Assembly (NCBI RefSeq): GCF_009805585.1
Contig: NZ_VHIN01000017.1
Location: 124,001-188,000 of the forward strand
Length of the DNA: 64,000 nt
Reading direction: 5' to 3'
Source of the DNA: Glutamicibacter sp. JC586
Lineage (GTDB): Bacteria; Actinomycetota; Actinomycetes; Actinomycetales; Micrococcaceae
Part shown: one piece after another, positions 16,715 to 26,801 of the stretch
How positions within the stretch are numbered: position 1 is the first letter of the stretch
How the letters are laid out: each line of letters opens with the position of its first letter
Notes under the pieces: generated by a model
What the model was told of the DNA's origin: nothing
Database searches by the model: none
The model's input: only the letters and a program-made list of their open reading frames with translations
Program-made: the position numbers and the translations under genes

Positions 16715-17272
16715 TTAAGCAGTGAACCATGATGGAAGATAGTCCCACGGTGGGTCTTCACCCACACGTGAGTCGATCGCTTCACGCAGCAAATCCGCAT
16801 GACCGGTGTGCCGACCGTATTCTTCGATGAGATCACAAATGATGCGGCGCACCGACGACACCTGGCCATTAAATTCCAACCCTGATACCGTATCAAGAGT
16901 GTCCGATTCAAGGCATCTATCTTGGATGATTCGACTAGCTGCCACGGTTTGGTCATACCGTTGATACAGCTGATCAGCGCCCTGCTTAGCATCAACAGCA
17001 AAAGGATCTTGGCCATTTTCGGTCAGCGCCAGGAGCACTTCGGGACGTTGGCCAGCAATGAGGTAGGTGAACTTTTCATCTTCTACTGCGCTCAGGTGCT
17101 GCAGTAGTCCTCCCAGACTCAACCCACTTGTTGGTATTCGCGCAGCGAGCTGCTCAATATTCAAGCCATCGCACTTGTATCGAAAGGTCACTCGAAGTCG
17201 ATCCAGCATTGCGAATAGGTGTGCTTGCTCGCTTCCGAATAGGGGTGGTTCCCAACGTGGGAAGTCATCCAT
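16715..17272 (-). CDS. DinB-superfamily protein (DUF664)
   Basis: A 185-residue four-helix-bundle protein. Signature segments are the N-terminal LFAMLDRLRVTFRYKCDGL, the LGGLLQHLSAVEDEKFTYLI helix with the first metal-ligand-type histidine, and the C-terminal IICDLIEEYGRHTGHADLLREAIDSRVGE typical of actinobacterial DUF664. Such proteins are thought to be thiol-dependent transferases, some using mycothiol; the substrate here is unknown. It is a single gene, convergent with the citrate transporter and divergent from the glycosylase gene. Confidence 0.85.
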   Translation of the reverse strand: MDDFPRWEPPLFGSEQAHLFAMLDRLRVTFRYKCDGLNIEQLAARIPTSGLSLGGLLQHLSAVEDEKFTYLIAGQRPEVLLALTENGQDPFAVDAKQGADQLYQRYDQTVAASRIIQDRCLESDTLDTVSGLEFNGQVSSVRRIICDLIEEYGRHTGHADLLREAIDSRVGEDPPWDYLPSWFTA

Positions 17273-17342
17273 GGCTGTCTCCTAGCCTGAGTTGATGTGA
17301 GTTGAGGTACCAAAGTGGTCTCACAGAGCGATGAATTGAATA

Positions 17343-18251
17343 ATGAGAAGTATGCCCCTTACCGCTACCGTCTTGGAAGCTTCCCAGTGGACGCCTTTGG
17401 CCGCCCACCATGAGGCTCGCGCGCGTGCCTTTGGTGAACCTTTCGTCGAGAGAAGGATGAAGGGCAAGAAGCATCCGATTGAGGATTTCCTTTTCACCTA
17501 TTACACGCAAAAGCCTGGCCAGCTCTACCGGTGGCATCCTGGGATCGGTAAGGTGCTCATTGGTGAACAGGCCGGGGAACGCAGCGACTGGAAATTCTAC
17601 CGTTCAGTTCAAACGCCCCATGGCCTCGGATACGAATTTGATGCCCACTCCTTTGTCCAGGCCCGTGCTCGCGCCATTGAGTTTGCCCGGATCATTTTGG
17701 CCGGCACCTCCGAACGTGCCGGAAATTTTGCGTGCTTCGGATTGCATGAGTGGGCGATGGCCTACAAATCTGAAGTTAATGGCATCCGCCATGAGTACTT
17801 GCCACTGCGCCTCGGTGCAACCGGCACCGACCAGGTGGTAGAAAGCGAAAAGATTCGCTGCACACACTTTGATGCGTTCCGCTTTTACACACCGCAAGCT
17901 GTGGAACTGAACGAACTGCAGCCCACCCGCGAAACCCAACGCGATCTCGAACAGCCCGCCTGTCTGCACGCCAATATGGACCTTTATAAGTGGGCCTATA
18001 AGCTCTCCCCCGCAGTGCCTAGTGAATTGGTGATGGATTGTTTTGAGCTCGCATGGGACATTCGCACCATGGACATGCAGGCTTCCCCCTATGACCTCGG
18101 CGACTGGGGGCATGAGCCGATTCGCATTGAGACACCTGCAGGTAAGGCAGAGTACGTGAGACTTCAAAAAGAGTTCGCGAACCGGGCCGACGTGTTGCGT
18201 TTGAAGTTGTTGGAAGTCGCTAATGAGCTGCCTTTAGCGCCAAATGACTAG
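17343..18251 (+). CDS. Putative 3-methyladenine DNA glycosylase (actinobacterial family)
   Basis: A 302-residue soluble protein of a family named 3-methyladenine DNA glycosylase in actinobacterial genomes, although the fold is not the classical AlkA or MPG one and I see no helix-hairpin-helix. Visible landmarks: ARARAFGEPFVERRMKGKKHPIEDFLFTYY, KPGQLYRWHPGIGKVL, CFGLHEWAMAYK, LPLRLG, HFDAFRFYTPQA, PACLHANMDLYKWAYKLSP and MDMQASPYDL. These match the actinobacterial family as I remember it. The biochemical function is therefore a name-based guess. It is followed 33 bases on by the SSI-like gene. Confidence 0.65.
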   Translation: MRSMPLTATVLEASQWTPLAAHHEARARAFGEPFVERRMKGKKHPIEDFLFTYYTQKPGQLYRWHPGIGKVLIGEQAGERSDWKFYRSVQTPHGLGYEFDAHSFVQARARAIEFARIILAGTSERAGNFACFGLHEWAMAYKSEVNGIRHEYLPLRLGATGTDQVVESEKIRCTHFDAFRFYTPQAVELNELQPTRETQRDLEQPACLHANMDLYKWAYKLSPAVPSELVMDCFELAWDIRTMDMQASPYDLGDWGHEPIRIETPAGKAEYVRLQKEFANRADVLRLKLLEVANELPLAPND

Positions 18252-18284
18252 TATTTGGCAGCGTCGCAACCCACAATAAGAAAT

Positions 18285-18704
18285 ATGAGGGTCCAACGTA
18301 AGGCACTGATCAAGAGCCCCGCACTGTTACTGGTGGCTCTGATCGTTTCCTGCGCCGCGCCATCGTCACAATCGCCAGAGACTCACCTACTAATCTCCTT
18401 CAAACCTGACGGCGCGAACATTGCTTCCGAATACATTTTGGATTGTTCGGGCGACCTCGTACTCGACACCAGCACTTTGCCGGCAGACGCTGACGTCTGC
18501 TCGCAACTCAATGAACAGGCAGCGGCCTTCACTGCGTCCCTGAATCCCGCCACACCATGTACTGAAATCTACGGTGGTCCGCAACGAGTTCAGATCACTG
18601 GAACGTTCAAACGACAGCCATTTGACAGTGAATTTTCGCGCACTAATGGTTGCTTGATAAACCAGTGGGAGAGAGTCTCTTTCCTCCTGGATTCTGGCTT
18701 CTAA
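18285..18704 (+). CDS. Lipoprotein with a subtilisin-inhibitor-like (SSI) domain
   Basis: A 139-residue exported lipoprotein: N-terminal charged stretch, hydrophobic helix ALLLVALIVSC with lipobox cysteine, then a domain with the four-cysteine spacing of the Streptomyces subtilisin inhibitor family: ILDCSGD, ADVCSQL, PCTEIYGGPQ and TNGCLINQW, ending in a VSFLL strand like the family's VFAF end. SSI proteins block serine proteases through a loop just after the third cysteine; here that loop reads CTEIYGGP. The ATG at 18285 gives a normal signal peptide. Inhibitory activity is an inference from the cysteine pattern. Confidence 0.6.
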   Translation: MRVQRKALIKSPALLLVALIVSCAAPSSQSPETHLLISFKPDGANIASEYILDCSGDLVLDTSTLPADADVCSQLNEQAAAFTASLNPATPCTEIYGGPQRVQITGTFKRQPFDSEFSRTNGCLINQWERVSFLLDSGF

Positions 18705-18754
18705 GAGACGTAATCCACAATTTAGTTGCACAAAGCGACTACTATTAGAAGACT

Positions 18755-20332
18755 ATGGATTTCTTCCTTCTGGTCATCGGATTATTGTTCGCCACTATTC
18801 TGATTGTCGGTGTCGGAGAACGGATTAAGTTGCCTTATCCGATCCTGATGCTGATTTTCGCGTCGTTAGCGGGCTTCCTCCCGTTCATGCCCGAGATGCA
18901 TATTGAACCAGAACTAATCCTGCCGATCTTCCTGCCGCCGTTGCTTTTCGCCACCGCACAACGAAGCAGTTGGTCAGTCTTCCGCCTGCGCTGGAAAGCT
19001 TTGATACGGCTGGCGGTCGTTCTCATTGTGGTCACCGCCGGTACGGTTGCTACCACGGCGATGGCCTTCTCCCCGATCGCCTCCATACCTCTCGCTCTCG
19101 CGCTTGGCGCGATTGTCGCTCCACCTGACCCGGTGGCTGTAGATGCCATTGCCACCAAGGTGAAAATGCCACGGCGCCTGACCTCTTTGTTGGAAACCGA
19201 AGGTCTCTTCAACGACGCCATGGCCATTGTGATCTTCCAGCTGGCCGTTCAAGCCACCGTTGATAACTCCAGTGTTGGCCTTGAACTCATTCCACAGTTC
19301 CTCATCGGTGCTGCTGGAGCCGTAGTGCTCGGTCTTGGCATGGGTTGGGTCATTGGTGCGTTGAACCGCTTTGTTCCAAACCTCGCAGCGCGTAGTGCCG
19401 CCACCCTCGTGGCCCCCTATGCGGTCTACATGATCGCTGAAGAAGTTCATGTGTCGGGCGTGATCGCAGTGGTGGTCACCGCCTTGGAGATGGTCCGTCG
19501 TGACCGCCCGCAGGACTCGGCCGAACGACTGACTCGTCAAGCGTTCTGGGAAGTACTGGAATTACTCGCCACCGGTCTGGCTTTTGGCCTGATGGGGATC
19601 GAGATGAACCAGGTGATTCAGCAGGAAGGTAGCAACCTCATCAGCTACATTCCTGGCATCGCCGCGATCTGCTTCGTGGTGATCGCAGTGCGCGCTTTGT
19701 GGATGCTGGTTACGTACTACTTCCCTCACCGCAATAAAACCAAGATTCCAGCACGCAAGGATTCGCTGGTGCTCACCTGGTGTGGCATGCGTGGTCTAGC
19801 AACCCTGGCTCTAGCTTTGGCGTTGCCTCATGTCACGGCAGACGGGGCGATTATCGAAGAACGCAACTTTGTTGTGGTGACCGCCTGCGCCGTGCTGCTG
19901 TGCACTTTGGTGGTGCCGGGTCTGACTCTGCCAGCCTTGATGCGTGTGTTGAAGCTTCAGAATAATGAGCAGGACACCAAGCGTGCCCGTCGCGCCTTGG
20001 CCCGTCGTGCCGAAGCGGTGGCTATGTCGACCCTACGCAAGAACGTTGATTTGCAGGAACTACCGGAGAACTATCAGCAGGCCGTTCGCCGCCGTATGAA
20101 CTCCTTGCATTCGATCTTGTCCAAGGACCCAGATCCCCACGACGCAATCTCTGATGAAAAGTACACGCAGATTCGCGCCGTCATTGCTAAGGCAGATTCG
20201 ATTCAGGCCATCGCATTGGATGCGGCTCGCGACGAGTTGCTCAAGGCACGTCGCGAACCGAATATTGATCCGCACCTGGTGGACGAGATAGTAGTTCGCT
20301 TGGACCGGCGTACCGCCACCTTGGACCGCTAG
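18755..20332 (+). CDS. Na+/H+ antiporter, CPA1 (NhaP) family
   Basis: A cation/proton exchanger of the cytoplasmic membrane, 525 residues. The first ~400 residues form about twelve helices and include the family motifs LPPLLFATAQRSSW, LGAIVAPPDPVAVDAIA and LLETEGLFNDAMAIVIF, which hold the conserved acidic ion-binding site, then LTWCGMRGLATLALALALP. The last ~120 residues are a cytoplasmic, charged helical domain as in bacterial NhaP proteins. The stop overlaps that of rlmC on the other strand by four bases. A role in pH and sodium balance is expected. Confidence 0.9.
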   Translation: MDFFLLVIGLLFATILIVGVGERIKLPYPILMLIFASLAGFLPFMPEMHIEPELILPIFLPPLLFATAQRSSWSVFRLRWKALIRLAVVLIVVTAGTVATTAMAFSPIASIPLALALGAIVAPPDPVAVDAIATKVKMPRRLTSLLETEGLFNDAMAIVIFQLAVQATVDNSSVGLELIPQFLIGAAGAVVLGLGMGWVIGALNRFVPNLAARSAATLVAPYAVYMIAEEVHVSGVIAVVVTALEMVRRDRPQDSAERLTRQAFWEVLELLATGLAFGLMGIEMNQVIQQEGSNLISYIPGIAAICFVVIAVRALWMLVTYYFPHRNKTKIPARKDSLVLTWCGMRGLATLALALALPHVTADGAIIEERNFVVVTACAVLLCTLVVPGLTLPALMRVLKLQNNEQDTKRARRALARRAEAVAMSTLRKNVDLQELPENYQQAVRRRMNSLHSILSKDPDPHDAISDEKYTQIRAVIAKADSIQAIALDAARDELLKARREPNIDPHLVDEIVVRLDRRTATLDR

Positions 20333-21459
20333 GAGTTCTTTCGCTCCAACTTGACCATGACCTCATAGTGGTCAGTTTGCGGGAACATATCCATTACTCG
20401 GGCAACCTGAGGCGTGTAATTTTCTAAACGTTTCAGGTCCCGGGCCAAGGACTTGGCATTGCAGCTTGAGTAGATCAGGTGCTGCACATCTGACTCATTT
20501 AGCCACTGGGAAAGTTCGGCGGAAATCCCGCGACGCGGAGGATTCACAATAACTGCGTCCGGTGCCCAGCCGGCGTTCACCGCAAATTCGGTGGCATCCG
20601 AAGCAACAAAGTGAGCGTCGTTCAGACCCATAGATTTTGCGCTGATATTGGCAGCGGTTACGGCCTCTGGGCTGGTTTCAATTCCGTAGACGGTCCGCCC
20701 CTCGCCAGCGGCGTGCAAGGCAAATCCACCGACGCCGCTGTACAAGTCCCACACGCTTTCAGGGTCCACATCATCAATCCACTGTCGTGCCTGGCGATAG
20801 AGTGCGGCTGCGATTTCGGTGTTGGTCTGGAAGAACCCCTGGGGGCGTAGGTGCATTGGCACACCATTAAGCCCAAATTCCAAGGTGGTGCGACGGGTAA
20901 GGATAATTTCTTCCTCACCTTCCAGTACGGCCTTGTGTTCGGGCAGGAAATTGACCGAAACCACGCTGTGATGCGGGAGCTGTTCGAGGAACTGCGGCAA
21001 CGAATCGCGCAAAGCTACAAAGTGTTTTTTGGTTCTTAAAACCCAACGCACCATCACCGCACCGGTGTCCGAGAGTGTGAGAATGACGTGCTTGAGTTCG
21101 CCCTTGCGCTTAGGCACGTCATAAGGGATGAGTTTGAGTTCTTTGATGAAACGCTCAATCACCGGCAGGAGCGCACGCAAAGTTGGGGCAATTACACCGC
21201 AGTTGCGCAGGTCCACTCCATGGCCTTCGGTATCAAGGATTCCGATAGTAGGCGCATCGGTAGTTCCAGAGATCACCATCTTGGCTTTGTTTCGGAAGCC
21301 CTGCTCATTGCTGGGTTGGGCAGGCAGGAACTTCAATGTGTCGAATTCACCCAGCAAGTGTTGGCAGTCCTCAACTTTTGCTTGCAGCTGCTGGGCGTAG
21401 GGAACCGTCATTTGCGTGCAGGAGCGGCAACGGGAGGCAGAGAAGTAGAGGCATTCCAT
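20329..21459 (-). CDS. rlmC: 23S rRNA (uracil-C5)-methyltransferase RlmC
   Basis: SAM-dependent RNA m5U methyltransferase of the RumA/RumB family, 376 residues. It lacks the N-terminal TRAM domain, which together with length points to RlmC (U747) rather than RlmD. The N-terminus carries cysteines of a [4Fe-4S] cluster (C3, C11, C14 in MECLYFSASRCRSC). The Rossmann methylase shows SVWDLYSGVGGFALHAA, the VIVNPPRRGI motif, and the catalytic cysteine in YSSCNAKSLARDL. No strong ribosome-binding site precedes the ATG. The gene overlaps the antiporter gene tail to tail. Confidence 0.9.
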   Translation of the reverse strand: MECLYFSASRCRSCTQMTVPYAQQLQAKVEDCQHLLGEFDTLKFLPAQPSNEQGFRNKAKMVISGTTDAPTIGILDTEGHGVDLRNCGVIAPTLRALLPVIERFIKELKLIPYDVPKRKGELKHVILTLSDTGAVMVRWVLRTKKHFVALRDSLPQFLEQLPHHSVVSVNFLPEHKAVLEGEEEIILTRRTTLEFGLNGVPMHLRPQGFFQTNTEIAAALYRQARQWIDDVDPESVWDLYSGVGGFALHAAGEGRTVYGIETSPEAVTAANISAKSMGLNDAHFVASDATEFAVNAGWAPDAVIVNPPRRGISAELSQWLNESDVQHLIYSSCNAKSLARDLKRLENYTPQVARVMDMFPQTDHYEVMVKLERKNS

Positions 21460-21641
21460 GATGTCTACGATTTTAGCGAAGATCTACTACAACGAACGCC
21501 AAGAATTTTTGGCGCTGATTGACCGTAAATTTTCAGTTTCAGGCGATAAGCTCACAAAGGAATCGAAACCCTGCACCTTAAAACCGGCAACGGATTTTAT
21601 TGTTGCGGGGTGAGCACGTCAAAAGAATCGTGAAAGGAAAG

Positions 21642-22682
21642 ATGGCACTTCGAACCGGACTCTCCACACCTCGCCGTGGCATCGCGCTCATTGCGCTTCC
21701 TTTGGCCGCCTCAATTGGTGCCTTATCCGGTTGTGCTTCCTCATCACCGCAGGCTCAAGAGGCACCTTCGAGCATCCCGGCTACCAGTGGTTCACCTACC
21801 GCGACGCCATCTGAGAGTTCCGCATCAGACTCTTCGACTTCCGCCCCATCCTCGGCATCATCCTCGAACGCGGCAACACAGTCAGCAACTCAAAGTTCGG
21901 CTGCAGCTTCGTCGACTGCCAGCGCTACAGCTCCCACACTGAGCAGTGCTCCGGCCAGCACTGCTTCGGCTACCCTGACTCCCACGCCAAGTAGCGCAAG
22001 CTCACAGAGCACGCTATCTCCCTTGGCTTCCGGCGCAGCCTCTGGTCAAACCCTGCAATCAGTCGACAGTGCGCCAGCTGCGGTGCCGGCCGAATCAACG
22101 AAACTATTTGCTGCCATCAAGGCCAGCAACCTTAAAGACGTCAAAAAGATCCTAAAATCCGGAGTAAATCTCGCGGTCAAGGATAGCTCGGGGCGCACCG
22201 CGCTCATGCAGGCGGTTGTTGCTAAAAATCATCCGATCGCTAAGGCGCTTTTTGATGCCGGATCTAATCCGAACGTCAAAGATAACTATCAGGATTCGCC
22301 GTTCTTGCGTGCCAGCGCCAACGGCCAAACCGCTGCCCTTGAGATGTTCATCAAGGGTGGGGCCAACGTTCAAGAGGTCAACCGCATGGGTGGTAGCGCC
22401 TTGACCGTTGCCAGCGAAAACGGTCAGATCGGTGCGGTGCGGATTCTATTGCGCACCGATATCAACATTAATCACGTCAATGATCTGGGCTGGACTGCGT
22501 TGCATGAAACCATCGTGCTGGGCCAAGGAACCAACACCTCGGTCAAGATCGCAAAATTGCTCGTGTCCAATGGAGCCGATCCGACGTTGAAGGATCGCAC
22601 CGGCTCCGATGCATTCAAGATGGCTCGCGAACGCCAGCAAGCTCAAATGCTTGCCATGCTGCAATCCACCAGTCGACGCTAA
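21642..22682 (+). CDS. Ankyrin-repeat lipoprotein
   Basis: A 346-residue exported lipoprotein: signal peptide with lipobox ALSGC, then about 120 residues almost entirely Ser, Thr, Ala and Pro (a flexible, possibly glycosylated stalk), then four to five ankyrin repeats (residues ~150-340) with landmarks SGRTALMQAVVAKN, DAGSNPNVKDNYQDSPFLRASANGQ, GGSALTVASENGQ and LGWTALHETIVLG. Ankyrin repeats bind proteins; the partner is unknown. ATG at 21642 has AAAGGAAAG upstream. An ankyrin domain held outside the membrane by a stalk is an unusual layout. In some bacteria periplasmic ankyrin proteins accompany catalase; katG here is 33 kb away. Confidence 0.85.
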   Translation: MALRTGLSTPRRGIALIALPLAASIGALSGCASSSPQAQEAPSSIPATSGSPTATPSESSASDSSTSAPSSASSSNAATQSATQSSAAASSTASATAPTLSSAPASTASATLTPTPSSASSQSTLSPLASGAASGQTLQSVDSAPAAVPAESTKLFAAIKASNLKDVKKILKSGVNLAVKDSSGRTALMQAVVAKNHPIAKALFDAGSNPNVKDNYQDSPFLRASANGQTAALEMFIKGGANVQEVNRMGGSALTVASENGQIGAVRILLRTDININHVNDLGWTALHETIVLGQGTNTSVKIAKLLVSNGADPTLKDRTGSDAFKMARERQQAQMLAMLQSTSRR

Positions 22683-22700
22683 TTTTTACGGCTCTCGAAT

Positions 22701-23138
22701 TCACAGCGCGTCAACGTAAAACCACGCACCATTTTCGCGAACAAAAGTACTCACCTCATGTTGCTGTGCGTGCTGCATTCCTTCGAGGTAATGCGCCGAA
22801 AATTCCACGACTCCTCGGCTAGCAGTGGCTCCGCCTGCACGACTGGAAAGGATTTCAAGGCCTTCCCAGCGCATCTGCGGATCCAATTTCAGCTCTTTAG
22901 GGCGCGTGCTTTCATGCCAGGTCGCCAGCAGGTAGTCCGTCAATCCCAATACAAAAGCGCTGTAGCGCGAACGCATGAGCTGCTGTGCGGTCTCTGGCAG
23001 TAACGATGCGCTGGTACGTCCGTCATGAAACGGTTGGCAGCACTGGTGATAGCTGAGCTTCACAGTATCCAGTACGCGGCACGGACACAGTGTTTGACTA
23101 GAGTTTTTCACGCTTTCAGAATACGCTCCTGTCAGCAT
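22701..23138 (-). CDS. YchJ-family (UPF0225) protein with SEC-C-type cysteines
   Basis: A 145-residue protein. The N-terminal CPCRVLDTVKLSYHQCCQPFHDG resembles the zinc-binding SEC-C motif (C-x-C...CC), followed by the YchJ core QQLMRSRYSAFVLGLTDYLLATWHESTRP and a beta-rich NTF2-like end, VEFSAHYLE...ENGAWFYVDA. ATG at 23138 is chosen because GGGAGG lies just upstream; the longer frame has no such support. Function is unknown. It is divergent from purSQL. Confidence 0.85.
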   Translation of the reverse strand: MLTGAYSESVKNSSQTLCPCRVLDTVKLSYHQCCQPFHDGRTSASLLPETAQQLMRSRYSAFVLGLTDYLLATWHESTRPKELKLDPQMRWEGLEILSSRAGGATASRGVVEFSAHYLEGMQHAQQHEVSTFVRENGAWFYVDAL

Positions 23139-23331
23139 CTTGCCTCCCGTGAGCCAAAGATCACATGACTTATATCTAGGGATATCCCCGCGATCACGCA
23201 TAGGGTCGTTTTCCCCATCACATTCACGGGTAGACTGTTAGGGCAAGCTCGCGGAGCGCCAAATCCCCCTGGTGTGAGACGGCATCTCCGTGTGGCATTT
23301 AACTTAACCTCGCCAACAGGAGATATGCCGG

Positions 23332-23583
23332 ATGCCCCGCATCGTTGTAGATGTCATGCTCAAGCCAGAAATCCTTGACCCTCAGGGCAAGGCCATCGCG
23401 GGAGCACTTCCCCGCTTAGGCTTCACCTCCTTCGAAGCTGTCCGTCAGGGCAAGCGCTTTGAACTCACCGTGGACGGCGAGGTGACCGAAGAAATCCTTG
23501 CTCAGGCTCGCGAGGCAGCAGAAACCCTGCTTTCCAACCCGGTGATCGAAGATGTCGTCAACGTTGAGGTAGTCGAAGACTAA
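23332..23583 (+). CDS. purS: Phosphoribosylformylglycinamidine synthase subunit PurS
   Basis: The 83-residue dimeric bridging subunit of the three-part FGAM synthase of purine biosynthesis. It starts [27 protein letters not shown] and ends with the strand VVNVEVVED, as is typical. The start at 23332 has AGGAG 9 bases upstream. Its TAA overlaps the ATG of purQ (TAATG), so the operon purS-purQ-purL is translationally coupled. Confidence 0.96.
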   Translation: MPRIVVDVMLKPEILDPQGKAIAGALPRLGFTSFEAVRQGKRFELTVDGEVTEEILAQAREAAETLLSNPVIEDVVNVEVVED

Positions 23584-24335
23584 TGAGCACCGAACTCCCC
23601 CTGATTGGCGACTACAGCGCGCCATCGAATGAACTTTCAGGAGCGCGCATCGGCGTGGTGACCTTCCCGGGCACCCTTGATGACCGTGACGCCGCTCGTG
23701 CCGTGCGTGCTGCCGGTGCCGAAGCTGTGTCCCTGTGGCATGCCGATACCGACCTGCAGGACGTTGACGCAGTAGTAATCCCTGGCGGATTCTCCTACGG
23801 TGACTATCTTCGTGCCGGCGCGATTTCGCGCTTTGCTCCGATGATGGCCAAGATCGCCGACGCTGCGAACTCCGATGCCAAGCTGCCTGTATTGGGTATT
23901 TGCAACGGTTTCCAGATCCTTACCGAGTCGCACCTTTTGCCCGGTTCGATGATCAAAAATGACCACCTGAAGTTCATCTGCCGCGACCAGCTGTTGCGCG
24001 TGGAGAACAACCAGACCGCTTGGACCAATGGTTTTGAGGCTGGTCAGGAAATCACCATCGTGCTCAAGAACCAGGACGGCCAGTACGTGGCTGACGAGAA
24101 GACCCTCGATGAGCTCGAAGCTGAGAACCGCATTGCGTTCTCCTACGTGGGCTGGAACCCCAACGGTTCACGCCGTTCGATTGCTGGCGTGAGCAACAAG
24201 GCTGGCAACGTGGTGGGCCTTATGCCTCACCCGGAGCATGCCATTGAGGTTGGTTTTGGCCCGGATGCTCGTGGCACCGATGGCCTCACCTTCTTCACCA
24301 GCGTTCTGACCCACCTTGTTGGAGGAAAAAAGTGA
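23583..24335 (+). CDS. purQ: Phosphoribosylformylglycinamidine synthase subunit PurQ
   Basis: The class-I glutamine amidotransferase subunit that supplies ammonia to PurL in FGAM synthesis. The catalytic triad is visible: the nucleophile C107 in LGICNGFQ, and H216 and E218 in MPHPEH. The N-terminus has [18 protein letters not shown] and [14 protein letters not shown], standard for PurQ. Length 250 residues is slightly above the norm because of a short leader before the first strand. It overlaps both neighbours by 1 and 4 bases. Confidence 0.96.
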   Translation: MSTELPLIGDYSAPSNELSGARIGVVTFPGTLDDRDAARAVRAAGAEAVSLWHADTDLQDVDAVVIPGGFSYGDYLRAGAISRFAPMMAKIADAANSDAKLPVLGICNGFQILTESHLLPGSMIKNDHLKFICRDQLLRVENNQTAWTNGFEAGQEITIVLKNQDGQYVADEKTLDELEAENRIAFSYVGWNPNGSRRSIAGVSNKAGNVVGLMPHPEHAIEVGFGPDARGTDGLTFFTSVLTHLVGGKK

Positions 24336-26647
24336 GCCAGGAAGTCACCAAAGAATTCAACATCGACACCGTCGAGAATGCTGCGGCCACCCCAGATGTA
24401 GAACTGCCATGGGCAGAGCTGGGTCTGAAGGACAACGAGTTCGCTGAGATCGTAAAGATCTTGGGCCGTCGTCCCACCGCTGCAGAATTGGCGATGTACT
24501 CGGTGATGTGGTCCGAGCACTGCTCGTACAAGTCCACCAAGAATCACCTGCGTCAGTTCGGTGCGAAGGTCACCGAAGAGATGAAGAAGGACCTGATGGT
24601 CGGCATGGGCGAAAACGCCGGTGTCACCGATTTGGGCGACGGCTGGGCCGTCACCTTCAAGATCGAGTCGCACAACTCGCCTTCCTACGTCGAGCCATAC
24701 CAGGGTGCCGCGACCGGCATCGGTGGCATCGTGCGCGACATCATCTCCATGGGTGCCCGTCCGATCGCCGTGATGGATCCACTGCGTTTTGGCGCGATCG
24801 ACCACGAAGACTCGCAGCGCGTGGTGCACGGCGTGGTCTCGGGCATCGGTGGCTACGGCAACTCGCTAGGCCTGCCAAATATCGGCGGCGAAACCGTGTT
24901 TGATCCGATCTACCAGGGCAACCCACTGGTTAACGCACTGGCTGTTGGCGCGCTGCGCCACGAAGATTTGCGCCTGGCTAACGCCTCAGGCGTGGGCAAC
25001 AAGGTTGTGCTCTTCGGTGCACGCACCGGTGGCGATGGCATCGGCGGCGCTTCGGTGCTGGCTTCCGAGTCCTTCGATGACACCAAGCCTTCCAAGCGCC
25101 CTGCCGTACAGGTCGGTGACCCATTCGCTGAGAAGGTACTGATCGAGTGCTGCCTGGAACTGTTCAAGGCTTCGCTGGTTGAAGGTATTCAGGACTTGGG
25201 TGCCGCAGGTATTTCCTGTGCAACCTCCGAGTTGGCTTCCAACGGTGAAGGCGGCATGCAGGTTGAACTGACCGACGTGTTGCTGCGCGACTCCACCCTG
25301 ACCCCGGGCGAAATCCTGATGTCGGAGTCCCAAGAACGCATGATGGCCGTAGTGACCCCTGAAAACGTTGAGGCGTTTGAAGCGGTCATGGCTAAGTGGA
25401 ACGTTGAATACTCCTGGCTGGGCGAGGTGACCGACACCGACCGTTTGATCATCACCTGGAAGGGTGAGGTCATCGTCGACGTTGATCCTAAGACCGTGGC
25501 CCACGACGGCCCGGTGTACGATCGCCCGTACGCACGTCCTGAATGGCAGGATGCCCTGCAGGCAGATACGTTCAAGTCCTCGTCGGCTGGCCAGAACCTG
25601 CCAGCTACCGGCGATGATCTGAAGGCTGCCGTGCTGGAACTGATCGCTAGCCCGAATATGTGCGATAAGTCCTGGATCACCAACCAGTATGACCGCTACG
25701 TTGGCGGCAACACCGCGCTGGCCGCCCCGGATGATTCCGGTGTGGTCCGCATCGACGAGTCCACCGGCTTGGGTGTGGCCATCGCTACCGATGCCAACGG
25801 TCGCTACACCTTCCTGGACCCATACGCCGGCGCCCAGCTGGCACTGGCTGAGTCCTACCGTAACGTTGCTACCTCCGGTGCGATCCCTGCGGCTGTCTCG
25901 GACTGCTTGAACTACGGTTCCCCAGAGGATCCAGCCGTCATGTGGCAGCTGGCCGAGGGTATCCGCGGCTTGTCGGATGCTTGCATGGTTCTGGGTGTTC
26001 CAGTGACCGGCGGTAACGTCTCGCTGTACAACCAGACCGGCGACAAGCCGATCCACCCAACTCCTGTGGTTGCTACCCTGGGTAAGTTTGATGACGTCGC
26101 TCGCCGCACCCCATCGGGCTGGCGCGAAGAGGCCGACGGTCAGGCAATTTACCTGATTGGTACCACCAAGGATGAGCTGGATGGTTCGGAATTCGCAAAC
26201 CTGCGCGGTCACCTCGGTGGCGTGCCACCGGTAGTTGATCTGGAAGCAGAGAAGGAACTGGGCGCGATCCTGATCAACGCTAGCCGCGATGGCATGATCG
26301 ATGCTGCGCACGACCTTTCCGAAGGCGGCCTGGCAGCTGCTTTGACCGAGATGGTTCTGCGCTTCGGCGTGGGTGCTCGTGTGGCTCTGGACGAGATCAA
26401 GGAGCGTGACGGCATTGATTCCTTCACCGCACTGTTCTCTGAGTCCCAGGCTCGTGCCTTGGTTGCCGTTCCACGTAGCGAAGAAGTTCGCTTCAAGGAC
26501 ATGACCAGCGCACGCGGTGTGACCGTGGCTCGCCTGGGCATCGTTGATGCGCAGTCCGGTTCCTTGGAAATTCAGGGCGAGTTCACCGCATCGGTGGATG
26601 AGCTTCGCGAAGCTAACGAAGGCACCATGAAGAAGTACTTCGGCTAA
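24332..26647 (+). CDS. purL: Phosphoribosylformylglycinamidine synthase subunit PurL
   Basis: The ATP-dependent synthetase subunit (771 residues, the small form that needs PurS and PurQ). Motifs: [19 protein letters not shown] near residue 60, [28 protein letters not shown], and [16 protein letters not shown] in the second AIRS-like half. The GTG start overlaps the purQ stop by four bases and has GGAGG upstream. A strong hairpin follows the gene. This completes a purS-purQ-purL operon. Confidence 0.96.
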   Translation: MSQEVTKEFNIDTVENAAATPDVELPWAELGLKDNEFAEIVKILGRRPTAAELAMYSVMWSEHCSYKSTKNHLRQFGAKVTEEMKKDLMVGMGENAGVTDLGDGWAVTFKIESHNSPSYVEPYQGAATGIGGIVRDIISMGARPIAVMDPLRFGAIDHEDSQRVVHGVVSGIGGYGNSLGLPNIGGETVFDPIYQGNPLVNALAVGALRHEDLRLANASGVGNKVVLFGARTGGDGIGGASVLASESFDDTKPSKRPAVQVGDPFAEKVLIECCLELFKASLVEGIQDLGAAGISCATSELASNGEGGMQVELTDVLLRDSTLTPGEILMSESQERMMAVVTPENVEAFEAVMAKWNVEYSWLGEVTDTDRLIITWKGEVIVDVDPKTVAHDGPVYDRPYARPEWQDALQADTFKSSSAGQNLPATGDDLKAAVLELIASPNMCDKSWITNQYDRYVGGNTALAAPDDSGVVRIDESTGLGVAIATDANGRYTFLDPYAGAQLALAESYRNVATSGAIPAAVSDCLNYGSPEDPAVMWQLAEGIRGLSDACMVLGVPVTGGNVSLYNQTGDKPIHPTPVVATLGKFDDVARRTPSGWREEADGQAIYLIGTTKDELDGSEFANLRGHLGGVPPVVDLEAEKELGAILINASRDGMIDAAHDLSEGGLAAALTEMVLRFGVGARVALDEIKERDGIDSFTALFSESQARALVAVPRSEEVRFKDMTSARGVTVARLGIVDAQSGSLEIQGEFTASVDELREANEGTMKKYFG

Positions 26648-26668
26648 GCCTTAGTCTCTAACTCGTTT

Positions 26669-26701
26669 GCGGCCCGTCTCCCTTTCGGGGAGGCGGGCCG
26701 C
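26669..26701 (+). terminator. Hairpin after purL
   Basis: GCGGCCCG and CGGGCCGC arms with an inner CTCCC/GGGAG stem; the following ATGTGTTTG is only partly T-rich. Confidence 0.65.
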
Positions 26702-26801
26702 ATGTGTTTGACCGCCGACGCTGATCTATCCATCCCCAAATGCGTCGGCGCCTATACTTGGTGGAGTCCATTCTCCTTTTGAACTTCGTGAACGGAATAA
26801 C

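Noticed and set aside
24986-26311. 441-codon open frame antisense to purL
   Set aside because: A shadow produced by the codon bias of purL; purL is certain.
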